DNA from: an uncultured Flavobacterium sp.
Lineage (GTDB): Bacteria > Bacteroidota > Bacteroidia > Flavobacteriales > Flavobacteriaceae
NCBI RefSeq assembly: GCF_937967675.1
Contig: NZ_CALBSN010000091.1
Span: 1 to 14,550, forward strand
DNA: 14,550 nt
Direction: 5' to 3'
In this document: positions 7,586-13,603 of the stretch, in pieces
How positions within the stretch are numbered: the first letter of the stretch is position 1
How the letters are laid out: each line of letters begins with the position of its first letter
The notes under the pieces: model-generated
Databases searched by the model: none
Told to the model about the DNA's origin: nothing
The model's input: only the letters and a program-made list of their open reading frames with translations
Position numbers and translations under genes: made by a program

Positions 7586-7631
7586 CATCGGTAATTTCAG
7601 ATGGGTGACAGACGCTGAGAAATAACAATTC

Positions 7632-8279
7632 ATGATAAAAAAAAGGTCGTATTTTATAGGATTGACACTCCTAGTATTAATCGTTTCTTCAGGTTTTATA
7701 ACCTTTAAGGAAGAAAAATTGGAAGGATTTCATTTGTCGAACTACGAAGGTATTAAATACCATGTTCCAAATGAATATGAGAGCGAAGAAGTAATTAGTC
7801 CAGTTAAAGTGCCAAATGTTGGTAAATCATTTTCTGGTTTTGCTCAAAAAATGGCTTACAAAGAGTCAAGAGGTATGTTACATTTAGTGAATCCATACGG
7901 ATACATGGGTAAATACCAATTCGGGAGAAGTACATTACGCACTGTGGGTATTTATGACTTTCAAGAATTTTTACGTAACGCTGAATGGCAAGATGAAGCT
8001 TTTAAAGCTTTAATTGCTAGAAACAAGTGGGAATTACGTAAAGAAATTCAAAAATATTCTGGTAGAGTAATTAATGGTGTAGAAATTACAGAATCTGGTT
8101 TAGTTGCGGCAGCGCATTTAGGCGGAGCGGGTTCGGTAAAAAAATATTTAAGAAGTAATGGACGCAATGGTTTCAAAGATGGTTTTGGAACATCGTTATC
8201 AAGCTACATTAGAAAATTTTCAAATTACGATATTTCGCACATCGAAGCAGATGCAAATGCTAAAGTAGATTTAGAGTAA
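7632..8279 (+). CDS. Secreted lysozyme-like (transglycosylase-fold) protein
   Basis: A 215-residue exported protein with a signal or anchor segment at about 5-24 (MIKKRS then a hydrophobic stretch). The rest looks like a small lysozyme/lytic transglycosylase-type domain. AYKESRG (75-81) offers Glu78 as the likely catalytic acid. It is followed by NPYGYMGKYQFG (87-98), which matches the glycine-tyrosine-glutamine pattern after the catalytic Glu in this fold. GLVAAAHLGGAGSVKKYL (156-173) looks like its later helix. I infer peptidoglycan binding or cleavage in the periplasm or at the outer membrane; no activity can be proven from sequence. It has its own promoter and follows mltG and the DUF2279 gene, an envelope-related neighbourhood. 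Transcription probably ends at the hairpin at 8308-8341, inside the opposing gene. Confidence 0.8.
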   Translation: MIKKRSYFIGLTLLVLIVSSGFITFKEEKLEGFHLSNYEGIKYHVPNEYESEEVISPVKVPNVGKSFSGFAQKMAYKESRGMLHLVNPYGYMGKYQFGRSTLRTVGIYDFQEFLRNAEWQDEAFKALIARNKWELRKEIQKYSGRVINGVEITESGLVAAAHLGGAGSVKKYLRSNGRNGFKDGFGTSLSSYIRKFSNYDISHIEADANAKVDLE

Positions 8280-8281
8280 TT

Positions 8282-9016
8282 TTACATTTTGTGAATAATA
8301 AAAATACAAGGTCGATTATGTAAATCGGCCTTTTCTTTTTTCCATTCGTTAACCGTTTTGGTTTTTATGAATTCTGTTGGTAACGTAATATCGCATGCCA
8401 CACATAAAAGAGTACTAGGTTGTAGAATCTGCAACAAATCTTCCATCAATTTATTATTGCGATAAGGAGTTTCAATAAACAATTGCGACTGATTTTTATC
8501 TTGTGACAAACGTTCGAAATTTTTTAACGCTTGTTTTTTATCGTTTTTATCGATAGGTAAATAACCATTAAAAGCAAAGCTCTGTCCATTCATTCCACTA
8601 GCCATCAAAGCTAATAAAATAGAACTTGGTCCTACTAACGGAACTACTTGAATTCCTTTTTCATGAGCCAATTTTACAATAACAGCACCGGGGTCAGCTA
8701 CTCCAGGACAACCGGATTCACTCATTAATCCAATGTTTTCACCTCTTAATAAAGGTTGGATGAATTCATTGTGTTCAGCAAAATCTGTATGTTTATTTAA
8801 GACTGAAATCTTTAAATCGGTTTGTTTTTTCTCCGGATGAATACTTTTGATGAATTTTCGAGCAGTTTTCTCGTTTTCAACAATATAATAATCTACAAAA
8901 TCAATGGTTCTTTTTATGGTTTGAGGCAAAACATCTTCAGGAACTACCGTAGTTTCTCCAGGATTGGATAAAGTGATAGGAATTAAATACAGTTTGCCTA
9001 AAGTGTTTGATTTCAT
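8282..9016 (-). CDS. RsmI-like SAM-dependent tetrapyrrole-methylase-fold methyltransferase
   Basis: A 244-residue protein of the TP-methylase superfamily, closest to RsmI, which 2'-O-methylates C1402 of 16S rRNA. Visible motifs are GKLYLIPITL at 7-16, the SAM-site block SESGCPGVADPG at 99-110 (RsmI has SDAGTP..DPG), LVGPSS at 127-132 and the IETPYR block at 181-186 (compare YESTHR). It is shorter than typical RsmI (about 280) and diverged at these motifs, so it is probably a paralogue whose target may differ. The frame extends to an ATG at 9052, but that would overlap the phosphatase gene. The ATG at 9016 begins four bases after that gene's stop and gives the canonical MKSNTLGKLYLIP start. 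It is last in the dnaA operon. Its 3' end overlaps a forward-strand terminator. Confidence 0.87.
   Translation of the reverse strand: MKSNTLGKLYLIPITLSNPGETTVVPEDVLPQTIKRTIDFVDYYIVENEKTARKFIKSIHPEKKQTDLKISVLNKHTDFAEHNEFIQPLLRGENIGLMSESGCPGVADPGAVIVKLAHEKGIQVVPLVGPSSILLALMASGMNGQSFAFNGYLPIDKNDKKQALKNFERLSQDKNQSQLFIETPYRNNKLMEDLLQILQPSTLLCVACDITLPTEFIKTKTVNEWKKEKADLHNRPCIFIIHKM
8308..8341 (+). terminator. Forward terminator inside the opposing methyltransferase gene
   Basis: A 10-pair stem with one G-T wobble (arms 8308-8317 AAGGTCGATT and 8323-8332 AATCGGCCTT) closes a 5-base loop and is followed by TTCTTTTTT. It lies 29 bases past the stop of the lysozyme-like gene. The stem is also coding sequence for the C-terminal HNRPCIF region of the antisense gene. 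Confidence 0.75.
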
Positions 9017-9020
9017 GATA

Positions 9021-9476
9021 TTATTGCTTAAGTTTTCTTGCGATTTCCTCACAAGCTTGGTCTAACATATCAAAAACGTTTTCAAATCCTTCTTGACCTC
9101 CATAATACGGGTCGGGAACATCTACGTTTTCATTTGGAAAAATTTCGTTTAAAATCAGCTTGACTTTTGATTTTGCTTCTTCATTTGGAGCCAATGCTAA
9201 AACATCTTTGTAATTGGAATTATCCATTACATAGATATAATCAAAAGTATCAAAATCACTTCTTTTGAATTGTCTAGCTCGTTGATTAGTAATGTCTAAA
9301 CCTCTGTTTTTAGCTGTTGAAATCGAACGCTTGTCAGGTAATTCTCCTGCGTGCCAACCACCAGTTCCTGCTGAATCCACGATAAAATCTTCAGAAAGTT
9401 TAGAACGCATAATACCTTCTGCCAAAGGAGAACGGCAAATATTTCCTAAGCAAACCATTAAGATTTTTACAGCCAT
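9021..9476 (-). CDS. Low-molecular-weight protein-tyrosine phosphatase
   Basis: Cytoplasmic phosphatase of 151 residues that hydrolyses phosphotyrosine through a cysteinyl-phosphate intermediate. The P-loop C-X5-R-S is CLGNICRS at 9-16, giving nucleophile Cys9 and Arg15. The general-acid Asp122 lies in DPYYGG (122-127), with the aromatic pair that favours phosphotyrosine over arsenate; ArsC-type arsenate reductases of this fold lack that DPYY pattern. In other bacteria such enzymes act on BY-kinases of exopolysaccharide synthesis or on protein arginine phosphates. No kinase is nearby, so the target is unknown. It starts three bases after the dnaA stop and ends four bases before the methyltransferase start, so it is co-transcribed with both. 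The ATG at 9476 gives the usual short N-terminus before the P-loop. Confidence 0.94.
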   Translation of the reverse strand: MAVKILMVCLGNICRSPLAEGIMRSKLSEDFIVDSAGTGGWHAGELPDKRSISTAKNRGLDITNQRARQFKRSDFDTFDYIYVMDNSNYKDVLALAPNEEAKSKVKLILNEIFPNENVDVPDPYYGGQEGFENVFDMLDQACEEIARKLKQ

Positions 9477-9479
9477 GAA

Positions 9480-10907
9480 TTATAGCGATAATTTCTTGTT
9501 GATATCGTCAACGAATTTACGGAATTGTTTGTCAGTAGTCACTAGGTTATCAACTGTTTTACAAGCATGAAGAACCGTTGCGTGGTCTCTGTCTCCAATT
9601 TGCGAACCAATGTTTGCCAAAGAAGCTTTCGTAAATTTCTTAGCAAAGAACATCGCTAATTGTCTAGCTTGAACAACATGACGTTTTCTAGTTTTTGACT
9701 GTAAAGTTTCAACATCCAATTGGAAATAATCAGAAACAATTTTCTGGATATAATCAATTGAAATTTCACGTTTTACGTTTTTAACGAATTTCTCAACTAC
9801 TTGCTTAGCTAAATCAATCGTAACTTCACGTTTGTTGAAAGAAGATTGAGCAATTAATGAAATAATAGCACCTTCTAATTCACGAACATTAGATTTAATA
9901 TTTTTAGCAACGTATTCGATAATTTCTTCTGGCATTTCTACTCCATCACGGAATAAAATGTTTTTCAAAATTGAAATACGCGTTTCATAGTCAGGTTGGT
10001 GTAATTCTGCTGATAATCCCCACTTGAAACGAGATAGTAAGCGTTGCTCAATATCTTGCATGTCTACTGGTGCTTTGTCAGAAGTAAGAATTACTTGTTT
10101 TCCGTTTTGGTGTAAGTGGTTGAAGATATGGAAAAATACATCTTGCGTTCCTGATTTACCTGATAAGAATTGAACGTCGTCAATAATCAAAACATCAATT
10201 AATTGATAGAAGTGAATAAAATCGTTACGTGTATTTTTCTTAACAGAGTCAATATATTGTTGTGTGAATATTTCAGCCGAAATATACAGCACGGTTTTTT
10301 CTGGATATTTGTCTTTTATTTCAACCCCAATAGCGTGAGCTAAGTGGGTTTTTCCTAATCCAACACCACCAAAAATTAGTAATGGGTTGAAAGAAGTTCC
10401 ACCTGGTTTATTTGCAACCGCCATACCAGCACTTCTTGCTAAACGGTTGGAATCTCCTTCAAGGAAATTATCAAAACTATAATTAGCATTTAATTGCGAT
10501 TCGATTTTTAAATTACGAATTCCAGGAATAATGAAAGGGTTTTTTAATTCTGGATTTTTGTTCGCAATTGGCACATCTACTTCCTGAGGTTTTACCGCTG
10601 TTCTATTATAACTCGGAATTTGCTCTGTAAATGGAAGTTTATTGCCATAAGTGTTTTCCATTTTAATTTTATACAATAACTTTGCGCCAGGTCCTAACTC
10701 TTTCGTCAAGGCTACTTTTAATAATTTAACATAGTGTTCTTCTAACCATTCGTAGAAGAATTTACTAGGCACTTGAATTGACAACGCATTGTCGTTTAGT
10801 TCAACTGACTGAATAGGTTCAAACCAAGTTTTGTATGCTTGATCTTGAATATTGTCTTTTATGAAAGACAGACAGTTGTTCCATACCGATTGCGCAGTTT
10901 TTGTCAT
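9480..10907 (-). CDS. dnaA: Chromosomal replication initiator protein DnaA
   Basis: AAA+ ATPase that binds DnaA boxes at oriC and melts the origin to load the helicase. At 475 residues all four domains are present. Domain I (about 1-85) has the WNNCLSFIKD start and the WFEPI motif. A short variable linker follows. The AAA+ domain (about 140-350) carries Walker A GGVGLGKTH (180-188), Walker B LIIDD (240-244) and the SRFKWGL box (292-298) with the expected arginine finger. C-terminal domain IV has the DnaA signature GDRDHATVLHA (438-448) that reads the DNA box. The ATG at 10907 gives the standard family start. The gene leads a three-gene operon. The upstream gap contains a palindrome but no classic DnaA-box cluster, so autoregulation and an adjacent origin are not shown by this sequence. 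Confidence 0.98.
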   Translation of the reverse strand: MTKTAQSVWNNCLSFIKDNIQDQAYKTWFEPIQSVELNDNALSIQVPSKFFYEWLEEHYVKLLKVALTKELGPGAKLLYKIKMENTYGNKLPFTEQIPSYNRTAVKPQEVDVPIANKNPELKNPFIIPGIRNLKIESQLNANYSFDNFLEGDSNRLARSAGMAVANKPGGTSFNPLLIFGGVGLGKTHLAHAIGVEIKDKYPEKTVLYISAEIFTQQYIDSVKKNTRNDFIHFYQLIDVLIIDDVQFLSGKSGTQDVFFHIFNHLHQNGKQVILTSDKAPVDMQDIEQRLLSRFKWGLSAELHQPDYETRISILKNILFRDGVEMPEEIIEYVAKNIKSNVRELEGAIISLIAQSSFNKREVTIDLAKQVVEKFVKNVKREISIDYIQKIVSDYFQLDVETLQSKTRKRHVVQARQLAMFFAKKFTKASLANIGSQIGDRDHATVLHACKTVDNLVTTDKQFRKFVDDINKKLSL

Positions 10908-11110
10908 AAATTCAATTAATTATTACTTGTTTATTTTAGTTTTGTAATAGGTTACAAAAGTGAACAGAACGGAAATTCAGTTCGAATGATTTGGGTTAGC
11001 AAATATGTGAACAAAATATTGTAAAAAAAAATTTTTTACTATTGATTTAATAAAAAAAATTTTGTAGTGAAAATTATCTTTTTTTTAGATTGTATTAATA
11101 TTATTTTAAC
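10908..11110. promoter_or_regulatory. AT-rich divergent promoter region between dnaA and the thioesterase gene
   Basis: This 203-base gap is strongly AT-rich, with long A- and T-runs at 11022-11037 and 11052-11063. No exact TAnnTTTG box faces either gene. The closest reverse-strand candidates are CATATTTG (11000-11007) and CACTTTTG (10955-10962), each one base off. TGTGAACAA at 11006-11014 is one base from the reverse complement of the DnaA-box consensus TTATNCACA. It is a single near-match and does not make an origin. An inverted repeat lies at 10940-10959. Confidence 0.45.
10940..10959. repeat. 20-base palindrome upstream of dnaA
   Basis: A perfect 8-base inverted repeat, TTTTGTAA and TTACAAAA, is separated by TAGG and centred about 42 bases before the dnaA start codon. 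The size and spacing suit a dimeric regulator site, but no known operator is recognised, and AT-rich DNA forms such symmetry by chance fairly easily. Confidence 0.45.
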
Positions 11111-11521
11111 ATGAGAGAATATGTTTATCAAGTCCGTGTACGTTATGCGGAAACAGACCAAATGGGAGTCGTTTATCACGGAAATTATGCGCAGTATTTT
11201 GAAATGGGACGCGTGGAATGGCTAAGAAACTTAGGGGTTTCGTATAAATGGATGGAAGAAAATGGCGTAATGCTTCCTGTAGTTTCATTAACAATGAATT
11301 ACAAAAAACCAGCACGTTATGATGACTTGTTAACTGTTAAGACAATATTAAAAAGTCAGACTTCAGTAAAGATAGAGTTTGACTATGAAATCTATAATGA
11401 AGCAAATGAGTTATTAACAACGGGTTACTCAATGTTAGTGTTTGTAGATATGAAAACGGGGCGTCCAATTTTGCCTCCAAGTTATGTTTCTGAGAGGATA
11501 AATTCGTTTCTCGAAGTTTAA
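11111..11521 (+). CDS. YbgC/4-hydroxybenzoyl-CoA-type acyl-CoA thioesterase
   Basis: Hot-dog-fold thioesterase of 136 residues that hydrolyses acyl-CoA (or acyl-ACP) in the cytoplasm. The family signature ETDQMGVVYHGNYAQYFE (14-31) contains Asp16, His23 and Glu31, placed as in YbgC and 4-hydroxybenzoyl-CoA thioesterases, with Asp as the catalytic residue. The remainder has the alternating strands of the fold, including VVSLTMNYKKPARYDD (57-72). In many Proteobacteria ybgC sits with tol-pal, but not here, so a Tol-Pal role is not implied and the substrate is unknown. It is transcribed alone and divergently from dnaA. Its stop codon overlaps the stop of the opposing YigZ gene within TTAA, and a strong terminator for it lies inside that gene. 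Confidence 0.93.
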   Translation: MREYVYQVRVRYAETDQMGVVYHGNYAQYFEMGRVEWLRNLGVSYKWMEENGVMLPVVSLTMNYKKPARYDDLLTVKTILKSQTSVKIEFDYEIYNEANELLTTGYSMLVFVDMKTGRPILPPSYVSERINSFLEV

Positions 11522-12132
11522 ATTTCGGTTAGTTTTATTTCATATAAATTTTCAAAAGTGTCCAATAGATTTTGGACATTTTTTTTTCGGATTGAAATTT
11601 CGATTTCGCAATCCATTTCCATTTTTTGAGAAACGATTTGCAGATTTTTTTCTTTGATGATGCGCATTACTTTATTCATGTTCGCATATCCAAAAGAAAT
11701 AATAAAATGTTTATCAATGGTTCGCTCTACAATTTCAGAATTTTCTAATGCCATTTGGGCTGCAATCTTGTATGCGGAAATCAAACCTCCAACGCCCAAT
11801 TTTACACCTCCAAAATAACGAACTACCACTACCAATACATTCGTAACTTCAAACGACTGAATTTGTCCATAAATAGGCATTCCGGCACTATTATTAGGTT
11901 CACCGTCATCATTTGCTCGATACTGAATTTTTTCTGTACCAATTTGATAGGCATAGCACCAATGACGCGCTGAAAAATGCTCTTTTCGCAGACGCTCCAA
12001 AATTTCTTTGATTTCTTCTTCGGTAGTTACAGGAAAAGCATAGCCAAAGAACTTACTGTTCTTTTCTTTGTATAACACTTCTTCAGAAGCCGTGGCAATG
12101 GTTTTATACGTGTCTTTTTCTGGAAAATCCAT
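11518..12132 (-). CDS. YigZ/IMPACT family protein (UPF0029)
   Basis: A 204-residue member of the YigZ/IMPACT family. The N-terminal UPF0029 domain (about 15-130) has the diagnostic DDGEPNNSAGMP (75-86) and RYFGGVKLGVGGL (105-117). The C-terminal part (about 142-200) matches the small ferredoxin-like DUF1949 domain. Eukaryotic IMPACT modulates translational control through GCN2. In bacteria the role is not established; RNA or ribosome binding has been suggested, and some databases label it proline dipeptidase by error. The ATG at 12132 is one base after the transporter's stop, so it is the last gene of the ribD operon. Its last 20 or so codons overlap a terminator serving the opposing thioesterase gene, and the two stop codons share bases. 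Confidence 0.92.
   Translation of the reverse strand: MDFPEKDTYKTIATASEEVLYKEKNSKFFGYAFPVTTEEEIKEILERLRKEHFSARHWCYAYQIGTEKIQYRANDDGEPNNSAGMPIYGQIQSFEVTNVLVVVVRYFGGVKLGVGGLISAYKIAAQMALENSEIVERTIDKHFIISFGYANMNKVMRIIKEKNLQIVSQKMEMDCEIEISIRKKNVQNLLDTFENLYEIKLTEI
11554..11587 (+). terminator. Forward terminator of the thioesterase gene, inside yigZ-like gene
   Basis: A 12-pair stem with one G-T wobble (core TGTCCAA at 11559-11565 and TTGGACA at 11572-11578) closes a 6-base loop and runs into nine Ts at 11579-11587. It lies 32 bases past the thioesterase stop and entirely within antisense coding sequence. The flanking A-run could give some activity on the reverse strand as well. Confidence 0.87.
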
Positions 12133-12133
12133 T

Positions 12134-12994
12134 TTAATAGGTAACTAAAAATAAGGCAAATAATGCTAATCCAATTCCGAACGCATTGCGCAGGGAAATT
12201 TTTTCTTTAAAGAAAAGGATGCCTACAAAGGTAGAAACAATTACAATAGCAATGTTATGAATCGTAAATAAAGTAGCACTTTCAAAAGCTTTTGCTTCTA
12301 ACATTTTGACTAAGAAATACAACGAAAAATAATTGGGTAACCCCAAAGCAATTCCGCCTAAAATATTTCTTCCCGAAAATTGAATTTTTCCGCGAAGTGT
12401 TAAAAATAGTACTGTTAGTATTCCCACGGTGAAAGCACAGAAAAAAGTTACTGAGGAAAACAAACCGATTTTTTCTGATGGAACATGAAAAGTTTGTAAG
12501 TACTTTAAACTCGCATCAATGGTTCCAGCTCCAATAAATACTAAAACTGGGTAAAGAAGATTGGATGCTTGTTGTACTTCTCCATTTTCTTTTTTTGAAG
12601 TAAAATAAACGGCAATTAAAGCTAATAGAATTCCAATAATCTTAATAAAACCAAGTTGTTCGTTGTATAATATAACGCCTAATGAAATTGGAATAATCAC
12701 AGACATTTTAGAAGCCACAGAAGCCACCGAAAGTCCGTTCCTTTGAGATGTTAATGTGGTGGCATAAAAAGTAGATATAAACACAAAACCAAGAAGAACA
12801 CTTCCTTTAAACCAATCTTCCTTAATAATTTCTGTTGGTACAATACTCGAATCTAAAAAGAAAAGCCCTACCAAAAACGCAACGAAATAATTTACTACTA
12901 AAGCTTGTAAGGCATCAATATTGAATTTGGCGAATAACTTAATAATAACAAATAGGACAGCGTTAAATAAAATGCTAAGTAGTAAATAAATCAC
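12134..12994 (-). CDS. EamA/DMT-superfamily transporter
   Basis: Predicted inner-membrane transporter of the drug/metabolite (DMT) superfamily. Its 286 residues are hydrophobic throughout and fit ten transmembrane helices made of two EamA repeats, about 1-130 and 145-286. LGVILYNEQLGFIKIIGILLA-type and VGILFFKEKISLRNAFGIGL-type stretches close each half, with the conserved acidic residue before the last helices typical of EamA. The substrate is unknown. Lying between ribD and other genes hints at nothing firm, although a metabolite exporter is possible. The start is GTG at 12994: the HAD gene's stop is in the same frame just upstream at 13001-13003, leaving no other start before the first helix. 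Spacing is six bases from the HAD gene and one base to the YigZ gene. Confidence 0.9.
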   Translation of the reverse strand: MIYLLLSILFNAVLFVIIKLFAKFNIDALQALVVNYFVAFLVGLFFLDSSIVPTEIIKEDWFKGSVLLGFVFISTFYATTLTSQRNGLSVASVASKMSVIIPISLGVILYNEQLGFIKIIGILLALIAVYFTSKKENGEVQQASNLLYPVLVFIGAGTIDASLKYLQTFHVPSEKIGLFSSVTFFCAFTVGILTVLFLTLRGKIQFSGRNILGGIALGLPNYFSLYFLVKMLEAKAFESATLFTIHNIAIVIVSTFVGILFFKEKISLRNAFGIGLALFALFLVTY

Positions 12995-13000
12995 AATGGT

Positions 13001-13603
13001 TTAAATTATTTTTTTATCGAATAGTTGGGTGACATCTTCAACTCCGGGTTGAATGTTCCAAATCTTAAACCCTAATTTTTCAGCAACATCTGTATTTTCT
13101 TTTTTGTCGTCAATGAATAATGTTTTTTTTGGGTTTAAATTATGATTGTTAATAACGTATTTGAACGCATTTTCATCAGGTTTTCTTAAGCCAATTTCAT
13201 AAGAGAAATATACTTTTTCAAAGCAACTATAAAAATCTCTTGCGAAAGTTTGACCTTCATCATGTTCAAATTTTTCAATATGAGTATGATCGGTATTGCT
13301 TAAAAGAAATAAACGGTATTTTGAAGAAATCATTTGTAAAAATTCCAATCGATATAAAGGAAAATCGCCCAAAATAGAATTCCAAGCGGCTCTAATTTCA
13401 GGTAAATCTGCATTTGGTAGATGCTTTTGAAAACCTTGCATGAATTCGAGTTCGTCAATTTTTCCAATTTCGTATCGTTTATTTAAAGCATCCAAATCGT
13501 CATGCCAAGCGGTTAAACCGAGTTTTTTAAATTCTGTTTCAATAGCTTGTTTATTTAAATCAATAAAAACATCGCCAAAATCAAAAATAATCGCCTCAAT
13601 CAT
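13001..13603 (-). CDS. HAD-superfamily hydrolase (subfamily IA, YihX-like)
   Basis: A 200-residue cytoplasmic HAD hydrolase, probably a phosphatase acting on a small phosphometabolite. Motif I is FDFGDV (7-12) with nucleophile Asp8; the second Asp usual in DxD is Gly10 here, as in YihX, which has DLG. An alpha-helical cap follows at about 15-85. Motif II is LSNT (101-104), motif III is Lys141 in GLRKP (138-142), and motif IV is FIDD with Asp165/Asp166 (163-166). The layout resembles YihX (glucose-1-phosphatase), but the substrate cannot be assigned. The frame reaches ATG codons at 13630 and 13627, but these lie inside ribD. The ATG at 13603 overlaps the ribD end by eight bases and gives the standard MIEAIIFDFG start. 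Next to ribD, a phosphatase for a riboflavin intermediate is conceivable but unproven. Confidence 0.9.
   Translation of the reverse strand: MIEAIIFDFGDVFIDLNKQAIETEFKKLGLTAWHDDLDALNKRYEIGKIDELEFMQGFQKHLPNADLPEIRAAWNSILGDFPLYRLEFLQMISSKYRLFLLSNTDHTHIEKFEHDEGQTFARDFYSCFEKVYFSYEIGLRKPDENAFKYVINNHNLNPKKTLFIDDKKENTDVAEKLGFKIWNIQPGVEDVTQLFDKKII

Noticed and set aside
7601..7618. Five-codon upstream ORF (MGDRR) in the leader of the lysozyme-like gene
   Set aside because: Too short to separate from chance; no repeated regulatory codons and no attenuator-like hairpin follows.
7591..7631. Leader containing GGGTGAC...GCTGAGA, reminiscent of part of a TPP riboswitch
   Set aside because: Only a few bases match; the paired ACCTGATC half and the rest of the fold are absent, and the downstream gene has no thiamine link.
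8282..9052. Longer methyltransferase start at 9052
   Set aside because: It would overlap the phosphatase gene by 32 bases and add 12 residues not expected in the family; the ATG at 9016 fits the operon spacing and the conserved N-terminus.
9292..9570. 92-codon forward ORF over the phosphatase/dnaA junction
   Set aside because: Antisense shadow of two conserved genes, with no family resemblance.
10908..11110. Possible oriC beside dnaA
   Set aside because: AT-rich and next to dnaA, but only one near-match to a DnaA box (11006-11014) and no cluster. Whole-genome GC skew would be needed.
11106..11315. 69-codon reverse ORF over the thioesterase gene
   Set aside because: Shadow of the conserved hot-dog thioesterase; no independent signals.
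11755..11973. 72-codon forward ORF over the YigZ-like gene
   Set aside because: Opposite-strand shadow of the conserved UPF0029 domain.
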